DNA of 64,000 nucleotides from Streptomyces fungicidicus (GCF_003665435.1 NZ_CP023407.1:5753501-5817500); one strand, 5' to 3'. Counted from the stretch's first letter, positions 7,951-16,764 are shown. Numbers and translations are program-made. Notes: a model not told the origin generated them from the letters alone.

Positions 7951-8639
7951 ACGGCTTCTTCGACATCCCCAGCGACCTGCAGAACAGCTGGGCCGGCCTG
8001 ATCGGTGTGCACATGAGGGAGGCCCTGCTGCCGGTGGCAGCGGGACTTCTCCTCGCCCTGCCCGTCGCCCAGTTGTGCGGGCGCTTCCGCTGGCTGTACC
8101 CGCCCGTGCTCGGCACCACGACCGTGCTGTACGCCATCCCCTCCCTGGCGTTCTTCGTCGTCCTCATCGACTACACCGGCCAGACCGAGCTCACCGTGAT
8201 GATCCCGCTGGCCCTGTACAGCCTGGTGGTGCTGGTCCCGGCCATCGTCGACGGTGTGCGCTCGGTGCCGGACGAGACCCTGACCGCGGCCACCGCCATG
8301 GGCCTCGGCCCCGTACGCCGCTACCTCCAGGTGCAGTTGCCCATCGCCGCGCCCGCCATCGTCGCCGGGCTCCGGGTGGCCACCGCGTCCAGCATCTCCC
8401 TGGTCAGCGTCGGCGCCCTGATCGGCAACCAGGGCGCCCTCGGCAACCTGCTCGCCGCCGCACAGAAGTACGACCGGCCCGAACTCGCCGTGAACGCCGT
8501 GCTCACGATGGCCGTCCTGGCCATCCTGTGCGACGCCCTGCTGGTCGGGCTGCGGGTGCTGCTGACGCCGTGGATGCCCCGCGCCGGAACCCGTCCCCGG
8601 CCCGCCGCGGCGCGGGACCCCGAGGGGGCGCTCCGGTGA
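7947..8639 (+). CDS. Quaternary-amine ABC transporter permease 1
   Basis: A 230-residue BPD_transp_1 permease with five to six membrane segments. The coupling loop EAA-like motif is DETLTAATAMGLGPVRRYLQVQLPIAAPAIVAG. It is related to OpuCB/YehW/ProW proteins. The start is GTG 7947, overlapping the ATPase stop, and the end overlaps the second permease by 4 bp. It should form a heterodimeric channel with the next gene product. Confidence 0.88.
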   Translation: MNGFFDIPSDLQNSWAGLIGVHMREALLPVAAGLLLALPVAQLCGRFRWLYPPVLGTTTVLYAIPSLAFFVVLIDYTGQTELTVMIPLALYSLVVLVPAIVDGVRSVPDETLTAATAMGLGPVRRYLQVQLPIAAPAIVAGLRVATASSISLVSVGALIGNQGALGNLLAAAQKYDRPELAVNAVLTMAVLAILCDALLVGLRVLLTPWMPRAGTRPRPAAARDPEGALR

Positions 8640-9301
8640 ACGTCCTCGACTTCGTCAACGCCTTCTTCAGCGACAGCGCCCACTGGCACGGCTACGACGG
8701 CATCCCGCAGCGCTTCTGGGAGCACCTGCAGTACTCGTTGCTGGCGCTCGCCGTGGCCGCCGCGATCGGCCTGCCCGTCGGCCTGCTGACCGGCCACACC
8801 GGACGCGGCGGGAACGCCCTCGCCTTCATCGCCAACGCCGCCCGCGCCCTGCCCAGTTTCGGACTGCTGGTGCTCGCCGTCCTGCTGATCGGCTTCGGTC
8901 TGCTGCCGGTGATGATCCCGCTCGTCGTGCTGGCGATCCCGCCGATCCTGGTGACCACCTACGAGGCCGTGCGCTCCGTCGACCCCGCCCCGGTGGACGC
9001 CGCCAGGGGCATGGGCATGCGGGAGTCGCGGATCCTCTTCCGGGTCGAGGTGCCGGTGGCGCTCCCGCTCGTCCTGAGCGGTCTGCGGTCCGCCGCCATC
9101 CAGATCGTGTCGACCGCCACCATCGCCGCGTACGTCAGTCTCGGCGGGCTCGGCCGGTACATCATCGACGGGCTCTACCAGCGCGACTACGAGAAGGTGG
9201 TCGGCGGCGCCACCCTGGTGGCCGTCCTGGCGCTGGCCACCCTCGCGGTGTTCTGGGCGGTGGGCCGGCTGGCCGTGTCGCCCGGTGTGCGCAGGCGCTG
9301 A
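8636..9301 (+). CDS. Quaternary-amine ABC transporter permease 2
   Basis: A 221-residue permease homologous to the preceding one. Its coupling loop is PVDAARGMGMRESRILFRVEVPVALPLVLSG, and about five membrane segments follow a periplasmic N-terminus. The start is GTG 8636 in a GTGA overlap. This two-permease arrangement is normal for OpuC-type betaine/choline importers. Confidence 0.88.
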   Translation: MNVLDFVNAFFSDSAHWHGYDGIPQRFWEHLQYSLLALAVAAAIGLPVGLLTGHTGRGGNALAFIANAARALPSFGLLVLAVLLIGFGLLPVMIPLVVLAIPPILVTTYEAVRSVDPAPVDAARGMGMRESRILFRVEVPVALPLVLSGLRSAAIQIVSTATIAAYVSLGGLGRYIIDGLYQRDYEKVVGGATLVAVLALATLAVFWAVGRLAVSPGVRRR

Positions 9302-9376
9302 CGTTCGATCAACTGTGCGACAAACCGTAACCAGTACGTTCTTGACTCCCCAGGAACGGCTGGATTGGATCGGCGA

Positions 9377-10336
9377 ATGACTTCTACCGCGCAGCGCAGC
9401 AGGTCCAGAACGAGGCACACCGGCGCGGCGGCCGTCGCGCTCGCCGCCGCGGCGGCGCTGCTCGCGGGCTGCTCCTCCTCCGACGACACCTCCGACAACC
9501 CCCTCGAGGGGGAGAAGGCCGAGGCCGGCACCGTCGTCGTCGGCTCGAACAACTTCGCCGAGAGCACCCTGCTCGCCGACATCTACGGCGAGGCGCTCCG
9601 CGCCAAGGGCCTCAAGGTCGACTACAAGCACAACATCGGCAGCCGTGAGACGACGTACGGCCTGATGAAGAACGGCTCCATCACGGTCCTGCCGGAGTAC
9701 AACGGCTCCCTCCTCGCCTACCTCGACCCCGAGGCCGGGCAGGAGTCGGCGGAGGCCGTGAACGAGGCCGCCAAGGCGAAGCTGGACAAGAAGCTGACGC
9801 TGCTGGAGTCGTCGCCGGCCGAGGACAAGGACTCGGTCGCCCTCAACGCCGAGACCGCGAAGAAGCACGGACTCACCGCCGAGTCCACCCTCGCCGACCT
9901 CAAGGACGCCGCCCCGGAGATCACCATAGGCGGCTCTCCCGAGTTCCAGACCCGGCAGCAGGGGCTGAAGGGCCTGGAGTCCGTCTACGGCCTGAAGTTC
10001 AAGTCGTTCAAGGCACTCGACGCGGGCGGCCCGCTCACCCAGGCGGCGCTCACCGGGAACGAGGTCCAGGCCGCGGACGTCTTCACCACCGACCCGACCA
10101 TCGTCAAGGAGAAGTTCGTCGTCCTGAAGGACCCGGAGAACCTCTTCGGCTTCGCCAACGTCACCCCGCTGGTCAGCAAGGACGGGCTGCCCCAGGAGGG
10201 CGTCGAGGCGCTGAACGCGGTCTCCGCGAAGCTCGACACCAAGACGCTGCTCGACCTGGACGCCCAGGTGCAGCTGGAGAAGAAGGACCCGCTGGACGTG
10301 GCCAAGGCCTGGCTGAAGTCGGCCGGTCTGGACTGA
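9377..10336 (+). CDS. Betaine/choline-binding lipoprotein of the ABC transporter
   Basis: A 319-residue solute-binding protein. A basic N-terminus and hydrophobic stretch lead to the lipobox LLAGC with lipidated Cys32. The mature part begins TVVVGSNNFAES and belongs to the OpuAC/ProX-like family (periplasmic betaine/choline binding). ATG 9377 was preferred to TTG 9365 because it is an ATG and fully includes the signal peptide; the ribosome site is weak. It lies 75 bp after the permease and ends at a strong convergent hairpin. The exact ligand is not readable. Confidence 0.88.
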   Translation: MTSTAQRSRSRTRHTGAAAVALAAAAALLAGCSSSDDTSDNPLEGEKAEAGTVVVGSNNFAESTLLADIYGEALRAKGLKVDYKHNIGSRETTYGLMKNGSITVLPEYNGSLLAYLDPEAGQESAEAVNEAAKAKLDKKLTLLESSPAEDKDSVALNAETAKKHGLTAESTLADLKDAAPEITIGGSPEFQTRQQGLKGLESVYGLKFKSFKALDAGGPLTQAALTGNEVQAADVFTTDPTIVKEKFVVLKDPENLFGFANVTPLVSKDGLPQEGVEALNAVSAKLDTKTLLDLDAQVQLEKKDPLDVAKAWLKSAGLD

Positions 10337-10343
10337 CCCGCGC

Positions 10344-10369
10344 GGGGTGCGGCCGGCGGGCCGCACCCC
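10344..10369. terminator. Convergent hairpin terminator
   Basis: GGGGTGCGGCC (10344-10354) and GGCCGCACCCC (10359-10369) form a perfect 11-bp stem with a 4-nt loop. It sits between the binding-protein gene (+) and cvnD (-) and probably serves both. Confidence 0.8.
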
Positions 10370-10378
10370 ACGGGCCGT

Positions 10379-10975
10379 TCACCCCGCCGGGGCCGCCTCC
10401 GCGATCAGCCGGTCGATCAGCGAGATCAGCACGTCCCGGCACGACTCCCGCTCCCGGGCGTCGCAGAGCAGCACGGGCACCCCGTCCGGCAGCGCCAGCG
10501 CCTCCTGGATGTCCTCGACCGGGTACGGGTGCTCCCCGTGGAAGCCGTTGACGGCGATCACGAACGGGATGCCCCGCCGCTCGAAGAAGTCGATCGCGGC
10601 GAAACTCGACTTGGGCCTGCGCACGTCCACCAGGACCACCGCGCCCAGCGCGCCGACCGCCAGGTCGTTCCACATGAACCAGAACCGCTGCTGCCCCGGC
10701 GTGCCGAAGAGGTACAGCACCAGGTCGTCCGAGACGGTGATCCGGCCGAAGTCCAGGGCGACCGTGGTGGCACGTTTCTCCTCGACGCCGTTCAGGTCGT
10801 CGACGCCCAGGCCCGCCATGGTCAGCGGCTCCTCGGTGCGCAGCGGCACGATCTCGCTGACCGAGCCGACCATGGTGGTCTTGCCCACGCCGAAGCCGCC
10901 GGCGATCAGGATCTTGACCGTGTCGGGTGCCGAACGCCCGCCGGACGACCGGGCGGTGGTGTCAGAGCCGGCCAA
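10379..10975 (-). CDS. cvnD: Conservon small GTP-binding protein CvnD
   Basis: A 198-residue P-loop GTPase of the bacterial Rab-like/CvnD class. The Walker A is GGFGVGKTTMVG, the switch region VALDFGRI is followed by FGTPGQQRFWFMWND, and AVNGF stands in the NKxD position. Last gene of a conservon operon; its start (TTG 10975) overlaps cvnC by 14 bp. Conservon products assemble at the membrane into a complex reminiscent of eukaryotic G-protein signalling. Confidence 0.93.
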   Translation of the reverse strand: MAGSDTTARSSGGRSAPDTVKILIAGGFGVGKTTMVGSVSEIVPLRTEEPLTMAGLGVDDLNGVEEKRATTVALDFGRITVSDDLVLYLFGTPGQQRFWFMWNDLAVGALGAVVLVDVRRPKSSFAAIDFFERRGIPFVIAVNGFHGEHPYPVEDIQEALALPDGVPVLLCDARERESCRDVLISLIDRLIAEAAPAG

Positions 10976-11321
10976 GGCCCTCCCTCACTTTCTGCAGCAG
11001 ATCCAGATCCGGAGTGGTGCGGTTGACGGGGTGCGGGGGGTGGATGGTGATCCGGCCCGCCTCCAGCAGGTCGCACAGCATGATGACGACCACGCTCATG
11101 GGGAGGTCGAGACGCGCGGCGAGCTCGGCGACCGCGACCGGCTCGGCGCACAGCCGCAGGATCCGCGCGTGCTCGGGCTGCGGCCGGGCCGCGGCCTCCG
11201 GCTGCGGGTCCGCCGCCGTCACCGTGGTGATGAGCGTGAAGTCGCCGCGGCTGGGCCGGGTCCGTCCACCGGTCAGGGTGAACGGCCGGACGAGCCGGCC
11301 CGCCGAGTCGCTTCCGCCCAC
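10962..11321 (-). CDS. cvnC: Conservon protein CvnC (DUF742)
   Basis: A 119-residue DUF742 protein with a winged-helix-like C-terminal half: HARILRLCAEPVAVAELAARLDLPMSVVVIMLCDLLEAG, then RITIH and a helix. The N-terminus is disordered. The start is GTG 11321, one base after the cvnB stop. In conservons CvnC bridges the roadblock protein and the GTPase; its biochemistry is poorly known. Confidence 0.9.
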   Translation of the reverse strand: MGGSDSAGRLVRPFTLTGGRTRPSRGDFTLITTVTAADPQPEAAARPQPEHARILRLCAEPVAVAELAARLDLPMSVVVIMLCDLLEAGRITIHPPHPVNRTTPDLDLLQKVREGLGRL

Positions 11322-11322
11322 C

Positions 11323-11754
11323 TCACACGCCGGGGTCGACGGCCGGCCCCGCGATGTCCCGCGGGGCCGCGCTGAGGTGCTCGCCGATCTTCTTCACCAG
11401 CATGTTCATCTGGTACGCCACCACGCCGACGTCCGCGTTCGGGCCGGTGAGCACCACCAGATGGGCGCCCGGGCCCGCCGAGGTGAGGATCAGGAAGCTC
11501 TGCGCCATCTCGATGAGCGCCTGACGCACCGGGCCGCCACGGAAGTCCATGCTGACGCCCTTGCTGAGGCTCATCAGACCGGACGCGGTGGCGGCGAGGC
11601 GCTCCGCGTCGTCCCGCGGGAAGCCGGTGGACTTGCTCACCACCAGTCCGTCCTCGGAGAGCACCACGGCCTGGTTCACGTCGGCGACCCGTTCCACGAG
11701 TCCGGTCAGCAGCTGGTCCAGCTGGGTGTGGGTGGCGGGTATGGGGCGTGTCAT
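11323..11754 (-). CDS. cvnB: Conservon roadblock/LC7 protein CvnB
   Basis: A 143-residue roadblock/LC7-domain protein; LDQLLTGLVERVADVNQAVV and the segment around LVVSKSTGFPRDDAERLAA are typical. Family members regulate partner GTPases, here CvnD. AAGGA precedes ATG 11754, 30 bp after cvnA. Confidence 0.92.
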   Translation of the reverse strand: MTRPIPATHTQLDQLLTGLVERVADVNQAVVLSEDGLVVSKSTGFPRDDAERLAATASGLMSLSKGVSMDFRGGPVRQALIEMAQSFLILTSAGPGAHLVVLTGPNADVGVVAYQMNMLVKKIGEHLSAAPRDIAGPAVDPGV

Positions 11755-11783
11755 GACGGTGTTCCTTCGTGAGCGGTCGGCGG

Positions 11784-14162
11784 TCAGCGGTCTGCGGGCG
11801 GAGTCGGGGGCTCGTGGGCGGCGGGCACGCGCACCGGTGCGGCCCCCGCGTCCGCGCCCTCCGGCGGCGTCGCGTCGGTGTCGTCGTCGTCCCGCGCCTG
11901 GTACGTGCCGCGCTGGAAGCCGGCGAGGGAGGAGGCGGCGCGTTCCGCGGTGAAGTCCTCACCGGAGTCCCCGTCGGCCTCCGGCGGGACGTCGTCGCGG
12001 AGTTCGGCGGCCAGGCTCGTCTGCGGCACCCGGCGGGGGAGCGGCGTGAGACCGTCCTTGCGGGGCGCGGGCGCCGGCGCGGGGGCGGTCCGCACGGCGG
12101 CCGCCGGCCGGGCCGCGGCGGCCCGTTCCACGCCCGCGGCGGCGGTCTCCCGGGGCAGGCCCTCCGCACGCTCCCCGGCGGCCGGGGTCTCCTCCGCCGT
12201 CCCGGCGGGGCGCTCCCGCGTCCCGCCGCCGGAGGGCACGTCCCGCACCACGATCTCGTGCGGGACGAGCACGATCGCCGTCGTGCCGCCGTACGGCGAG
12301 GGGCGCAGGGTGACGGCGATGCCGTGCCGGTGCGCGAGCTGGGAGATCACGAACATGCCGAGCCGGAGGTCGTCGGCGAGCGCCACGACGTCGAACTGCG
12401 GCGCCTTGGTGAGCTGGGCGTTCAGGGAGGCGTAGTCCTCGTCCGACATGCCGAGGCCCCGGTCCTCGATCTCGACGGCGAGCCCCTTGGCCACCATCGT
12501 GGCCCGCACCCCGACGGGACTCGGCGCCGGCGAGTACACCGTCGCGTTGTCGATCAGCTCGGCCAGCAGATGGATCACGTCGGCCACCGCGGGCGGGGCG
12601 ACGGACACCTCCTCCTCGGTGTGCAGCTCCACCCGCTGGTACTCGGCGACCTCGCCGACGGCGCTGCGCATGATGTCGATCAGCGCGACCGGCTCGCTCC
12701 AGGAGCGGCCGGGGCGCTCACCGCTGACGATGACCAGGTTCTCCTCGTATCGGCGCAACTGGCTCGCCGTGGAGTCCAGTTCGTACAGCCCCTTGAGGAC
12801 CTCGGGGTCGGTGTGCCGGCGTTCCAGCGCGTCGAGCTTGCTGAGCTGGAGGTTGACCAGGTTCTGGCTCTGCCGCGCGATGCCGAGGATGACCTTCTGG
12901 AAACCGCGCCGGGTGTCGGCCAGTTCGACCGCGGTGTGCACGGCGGTGCGCTGCGCGGTGTTGAACGCCTGTGCCACCTGGCCCAGTTCGTCGTGCCCGT
13001 AGTCCAGCGGAGTGGTCGCCGACTCCGGGTCGACCTTCTCGCCCCGCTCCAGCCGGGCCACCACGTCGGGCAGCCGCTCCTCCGCGAGGCCGAGGGTGGC
13101 CACCCGCAGACCGCGCAGCCGGCGGGAGAGCGAGCGGGTGATGCGCCAGGACAGGCCGACGCACAGCAGCAGCGCGAGCAGTCCGGCGGCGCTCAGCGCG
13201 GCGGCCGTCAGCAGCAGGCTGCGGGCCTCGTCGGCGCTGCGGACGAGCAGCGCGTCGGTCTGCTGCCGGATCATGGTGGCGTACTGCGGGGAGACCCGGT
13301 CCACGGCCTCGACCCAGCGCTCCTGCAGCTCGGGCAGTTCGACGCTCAGCTTCTCGCCCGTGGGCGGGGTCGCCAGGATCTGGTCCTCGATCGCCTCCAG
13401 GCCGCGCCACTCCGCGCTCTGCAGGATCCGCTCGGTCTGCGTCTTGGTCTCGCCGCGCAGCGAGGGCACGATCTGGTCGTCGACCAGCCAGCGGCGGGTG
13501 TGCACCAGCTTCGCGAAATCGTTCCAGCCCTGCGTGTCCAGGCGCCCGGAGGTCCAGGCGAGGGTGAGCCGCGCGTCCTCCTCGGAGAGCAGTTCCGCCA
13601 CGTGGTCCAGCGAGACCAGCGGTTCGGCCTGCGAGGTCAGATCCCCGTCGTCGACCTGGGAGAGCTCCTGGAAGGCGTGGATCTGGTCGTCGATGATCGA
13701 GGTGTACTGGTCGAGCGCCTGCTCGGCGGTGATGTCGCTGGGGTCGTCCACCTGCTGCCGGTAGTACTCCAGGCTGCCCACCGAGCCGAGCACCCCGTAC
13801 AGCCGGTCCGAGATGCGCGCCGGGGCCTCGGCGATCGCGTCCGACTGGCCGACCAGCTTCGCCACCGCCTCGTCGGACCGCTTGCGCTGCGCGTCGAGAG
13901 CGGTCCTGGGGCTGTCCGGCTCCGCCAGCCACGCGGCGGTCAGCCGCCGCTCCTGCTGCAGCGCGAGCGTGGCGTGGGTGCCCATCGCGCCGGTGGAGCG
14001 GCTCAGTTCGGTCTGCGCACGCAGCTCGAGACCCTCGGAGAACATCTGGATCGTCGTCAGGCCCCACATGCCGGCCAGGGTGACGCTGGGCACCAGCGCG
14101 AGGAGGAAGAGCGAGAGACGTATGGAGCCGAAACGGCGCCGGGCACCTGTCCGTGGAGACAT
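11784..14162 (-). CDS. cvnA: Conservon sensor histidine kinase-like protein CvnA
   Basis: A 792-residue membrane protein. It has an N-terminal membrane segment (about 14-36), a long helical extracytoplasmic nitrate/nitrite-sensor-like domain (to about 325), a second membrane segment (about 328-350), a HAMP region, and an ATPase domain with N box ELIDNATVYSP and G box DRGLGMS. A disordered Pro/Ala/Arg-rich tail of roughly 170 residues follows. In the dimerisation helix the segment expected to read D-H-L-A-T-R is D-S-T-A-S-Q, so the usual phosphoacceptor His seems absent. It may signal by ATP-dependent conformation rather than phosphotransfer. The gene follows the sugar-binding lipoprotein gene by 52 bp. 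Confidence 0.9.
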   Translation of the reverse strand: MSPRTGARRRFGSIRLSLFLLALVPSVTLAGMWGLTTIQMFSEGLELRAQTELSRSTGAMGTHATLALQQERRLTAAWLAEPDSPRTALDAQRKRSDEAVAKLVGQSDAIAEAPARISDRLYGVLGSVGSLEYYRQQVDDPSDITAEQALDQYTSIIDDQIHAFQELSQVDDGDLTSQAEPLVSLDHVAELLSEEDARLTLAWTSGRLDTQGWNDFAKLVHTRRWLVDDQIVPSLRGETKTQTERILQSAEWRGLEAIEDQILATPPTGEKLSVELPELQERWVEAVDRVSPQYATMIRQQTDALLVRSADEARSLLLTAAALSAAGLLALLLCVGLSWRITRSLSRRLRGLRVATLGLAEERLPDVVARLERGEKVDPESATTPLDYGHDELGQVAQAFNTAQRTAVHTAVELADTRRGFQKVILGIARQSQNLVNLQLSKLDALERRHTDPEVLKGLYELDSTASQLRRYEENLVIVSGERPGRSWSEPVALIDIMRSAVGEVAEYQRVELHTEEEVSVAPPAVADVIHLLAELIDNATVYSPAPSPVGVRATMVAKGLAVEIEDRGLGMSDEDYASLNAQLTKAPQFDVVALADDLRLGMFVISQLAHRHGIAVTLRPSPYGGTTAIVLVPHEIVVRDVPSGGGTRERPAGTAEETPAAGERAEGLPRETAAAGVERAAAARPAAAVRTAPAPAPAPRKDGLTPLPRRVPQTSLAAELRDDVPPEADGDSGEDFTAERAASSLAGFQRGTYQARDDDDTDATPPEGADAGAAPVRVPAAHEPPTPPADR

Positions 14163-14214
14163 CGTGGTCCTAGAGCGGTCGGGTGGTGGGGGAGGTACGC
14201 ACGGGGTGGGCCCG

Positions 14215-15228
14215 TCAGCGGGTTCCGTCGGCGGCGAACCCGGCGACCGAGGCCGCGTTGGCCTTGGTGACGAACGCCGGTCCGGTGAGCACGGGCGCGA
14301 CCCCGCCGCCGCTGATGTTGCCGTTGGTGCGGTACAGCCACAGGGCGTCCACGGCGAGATAGCCCTGCAGATACGGCTGCTGGTCCACGGCGAACTGGAC
14401 GTTGCCGCCGCGCACCGCTTCCACCAGGTCGTTGTTGAGGTCGAACGTGGCGACGTCGGCGCCGCTGTCCGCCTCCGCGACGGCGTCGACCGCGGTGAGC
14501 GCGAAGTCCGCCCCGTTGGTGATGACCTCGTCGATGGTCGGGTCCTGCCGCAGCCGGGCGGTGATGATGCCGGAGACGGCGCGCATGTCGGTGCCGTCCA
14601 CGTAGAGGTTCTCCGTCGTCCCGCCGAACGTCTTCTTCACGCCGGCGCAGCGGGCCTCCAGGGCAACGTTGCCACGCTCGTGGACGACGCACAGGGCGTG
14701 CTTGGCCTTCAGCTCGTCCAGCTTGTCGCCGACGGCCCGCCCCGCCACGCTCTCGTCCTGGCCGAAGTACTCCAGCAGCCCCGCCGACTTCCAGGCGTCG
14801 ATACCGGAGTTGAGCCCGACCACGGGGATGTCCGCCGCCCGCGCCTCGTTGACCGGGCCCCTCATGGCGGCCGGCTTGGCCAGCGTCAGCGCGATGCCGT
14901 CGACGCCGTCGCGGACCGCCTCGCGGACCAGGTCGGCCTGTCCCGCCGGGTCCGGGTCGCTCAGGTACGTCAGCTCGATGCCGTCCTTGGCGGCCGCCGC
15001 CTCGGCGCCCCTCTTCACCCGGTCCCAGAACGCGTCGCCCTCGCTGCCGTGGGTGACCATCGTGACCTTGATCCCTCCGGCGCGGGAACCGCTCGGACGG
15101 CCGTCGGAGTCCGAGGAGTCGTCGGTCGCGCCGTAGGCGGAGCAGCCGGTGGCCAGCAGCGCCACGGCGGCGGCCAGCGCCGCCGGGCGGCGTCTCGGGA
15201 GGCGGCGGGACGGGGGACGAGTGATCAT
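14215..15228 (-). CDS. Sugar-binding-type periplasmic lipoprotein
   Basis: A 337-residue protein of the peripla_BP_4 (ribose/galactose-binding) class. The twin-arginine-rich N-terminus and hydrophobic stretch end in LLATGC; the mature domain has VTMVTHGSEGDAFWDRVKRG, then DGVDGIALTLAKP and GLNSGIDAW, the family's ligand loops. The start at ATG 15228 leaves a compact signal peptide. No permease or ATPase gene is near; instead the conservon sensor gene follows on the same strand. This suggests the protein presents a ligand to CvnA, but it could serve a transporter encoded elsewhere. Confidence 0.85.
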   Translation of the reverse strand: MITRPPSRRLPRRRPAALAAAVALLATGCSAYGATDDSSDSDGRPSGSRAGGIKVTMVTHGSEGDAFWDRVKRGAEAAAAKDGIELTYLSDPDPAGQADLVREAVRDGVDGIALTLAKPAAMRGPVNEARAADIPVVGLNSGIDAWKSAGLLEYFGQDESVAGRAVGDKLDELKAKHALCVVHERGNVALEARCAGVKKTFGGTTENLYVDGTDMRAVSGIITARLRQDPTIDEVITNGADFALTAVDAVAEADSGADVATFDLNNDLVEAVRGGNVQFAVDQQPYLQGYLAVDALWLYRTNGNISGGGVAPVLTGPAFVTKANAASVAGFAADGTR

Positions 15229-15477
15229 GAGGAGTGCGGACCTCGCTGTGCGGCCGAGCAAGAGCAGGGGAAGGGCCCCGACGGACTCGCGGGGGCGTGC
15301 GCCGAACGGGTGACTTTCACTGGCCCGGAGCCAACCCTGTGGAACCACTGGTAGTCAAGTGAACAGCCACGTGAAGTGAGGCGATGCTGCCGCATCGTGA
15401 TGAACCGTGAGCCGGAACGGCCCCTCTCCCCGCCGAACCGCACGGGCGGTACGGAAAGGATCCGGCGCGCCCGCCGC

Positions 15478-16416
15478 TCAGCGCCGGCGCAGCCGCAGCG
15501 CCAGCGCGGCGCCCCCGGTGAGCACCAGGACGGCGCCGGCGCCGCCCGCGAGCAGCGGGGCGGAGGGCCCCGACGCGGCGGCGGTGGTGTCCGCGGCGGC
15601 CGCGCCCGCGGTCCCCGCGGCACGCGGCGCCGGGGCGCCCGCGGCCGGGGTGGCCGCCGTCCGGGGACGCGGAGCCGACGACGAGGGGGCCGGGCCCTTC
15701 TCCACCGGGTCCGCCGACTTCTCCGCCTCCGCCGGGTCCGCCGTACTCTCCCGTGCCGGGTCCGCCTGCTTCTCCGCCTCCGGGAACACCACGTCCGCGC
15801 ACGAGTAGTACGTGTCGGGGGTGCCGCTGTTCCGCCAGACCGTGTAGAGCACATGACGCCCCGTCCGGTCCGACGGCAGCGTCACCCGGAACCGGTACGC
15901 GCCGTCCGTCAGCGCGGGGTCCGTGACCTCGGCGAACGGCTTCGCGGGCAGGTCGGACCAGGTGAGCGGCTTCGCCGGGTCGTAGCCGGGCCTGGTCAGG
16001 TACATCCGGAAGGTGCCGGTGTGCGGGATCGTCGAGGCGTACGTCACCGGCAGCGCCCCGCCGGGCGCCACCCGCGTCGCCGGCCAGTCCGTGCGCGGGA
16101 GGTCGAGGCCCCGGTAGGCGGGCAGGCCCCCGCTGCACAGCCGCCCGTCGGGGATCCGCTGCCGGTCCCGGCCGCCGACGTCCGCCACCCGCAGGTTGTC
16201 CCACGCCGTGAACGGCCCGCCGTTGGCGGCGACGGCGGCCCGGCAGGCCGCCGACCCCGCGCGCTCGCCGCCCTCCGGCGAGCAGGCCACGACCCGGCTC
16301 ACCGGATCCGTCGGCGCACCGTGGGCCCCGGCCTGCCCGGCCGCCCACAGCGGCAGCAGCAGCGGGGTCACGAAGACCGCCGCGAGCGCGGTGCGGTGTG
16401 CGGTCGTCCGGGGCAT
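15478..16416 (-). CDS. Membrane-anchored AA10-type lytic polysaccharide monooxygenase
   Basis: A 312-residue secreted protein. The signal peptide ends at GQAGA-H, leaving His32 as the mature N-terminus, which forms the copper histidine brace of AA10 enzymes; His132 (PHTGTFRMYLT) is the likely second ligand. RHVLYTVWRNSG and TYYSCADVVF are family motifs. A Pro/Ala/Ser-rich linker (about 215-280) leads to a hydrophobic segment and RLRRR, so the enzyme should stay attached to the cell surface instead of diffusing to chitin or cellulose. GGAGGCG precedes ATG 16416. The substrate is not resolved. Confidence 0.85.
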   Translation of the reverse strand: MPRTTAHRTALAAVFVTPLLLPLWAAGQAGAHGAPTDPVSRVVACSPEGGERAGSAACRAAVAANGGPFTAWDNLRVADVGGRDRQRIPDGRLCSGGLPAYRGLDLPRTDWPATRVAPGGALPVTYASTIPHTGTFRMYLTRPGYDPAKPLTWSDLPAKPFAEVTDPALTDGAYRFRVTLPSDRTGRHVLYTVWRNSGTPDTYYSCADVVFPEAEKQADPARESTADPAEAEKSADPVEKGPAPSSSAPRPRTAATPAAGAPAPRAAGTAGAAAADTTAAASGPSAPLLAGGAGAVLVLTGGAALALRLRRR

Positions 16417-16453
16417 CCGGAACGCCTCCTCGGCCGGGCGGGAACACGTCGGT

Positions 16454-16474
16454 CCTTCCGTGCAGTACGGAAGG
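16454..16474. promoter_or_regulatory. Inverted repeat upstream of the LPMO gene
   Basis: CCTTCCGT-N5-ACGGAAGG, perfect 8-bp arms, 38 bp before the LPMO start. It could be an operator or a 5' UTR hairpin. It does not match the DasR consensus as I remember it. Confidence 0.35.
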
Positions 16475-16718
16475 GCCGGCCGCCGCGTTCACCCCGCCGT
16501 GAATCGGTTGCGGCGGCCCGTGCCCCGGCAACCGCCGAGCGCCGGCGGCGGGTTGGCGGCCCGCCGTTCCCCTTTGCCCCGGCGCCTGCCACACTTAGAT
16601 ACCGGACGTGCTGTTTTCTTTCACGGAGCGCGTTTGATTTGTCGGATGTGTCCAAGTCCGGTGGTCCGGACGCATGATGGTTGTCGCCGCAGGGTGAGCT
16701 ATCGTGTACTGGGCGTCA

Positions 16719-16744
16719 AAACAAACGGCATGACCCGTTCCTTT
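16719..16744. promoter_or_regulatory. ARE-like operator for the butyrolactone-receptor homologue
   Basis: AAACAAACGG and CCGTTCCTTT are inverted arms (8 of 10 positions) around a 6-nt centre, 20 bp before ATG 16765. Length, AT content and symmetry resemble autoregulatory elements bound by ScbR/ArpA/CprB-type repressors. This suggests autorepression. Confidence 0.55.
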
Positions 16745-16764
16745 CCGGCACAGGAGTTAAGGCG

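Larger units (their letters stand above)
16417..16764. other. 348-bp divergent intergenic region (LPMO / cprB)
   Basis: It holds promoters for two divergent genes. Visible elements are a hairpin or operator-like repeat at 16454-16474 near the LPMO gene and a butyrolactone-type operator at 16719-16744 near cprB. The stretch 16590-16720 is less GC-rich than its surroundings. No further gene was seen. Confidence 0.6.

Noticed and set aside
14215..15228. Treating the sugar-binding lipoprotein as part of an ABC operon
   Set aside because: No permease or ATPase gene lies next to it; the adjoining genes are the conservon and a divergent spacer.
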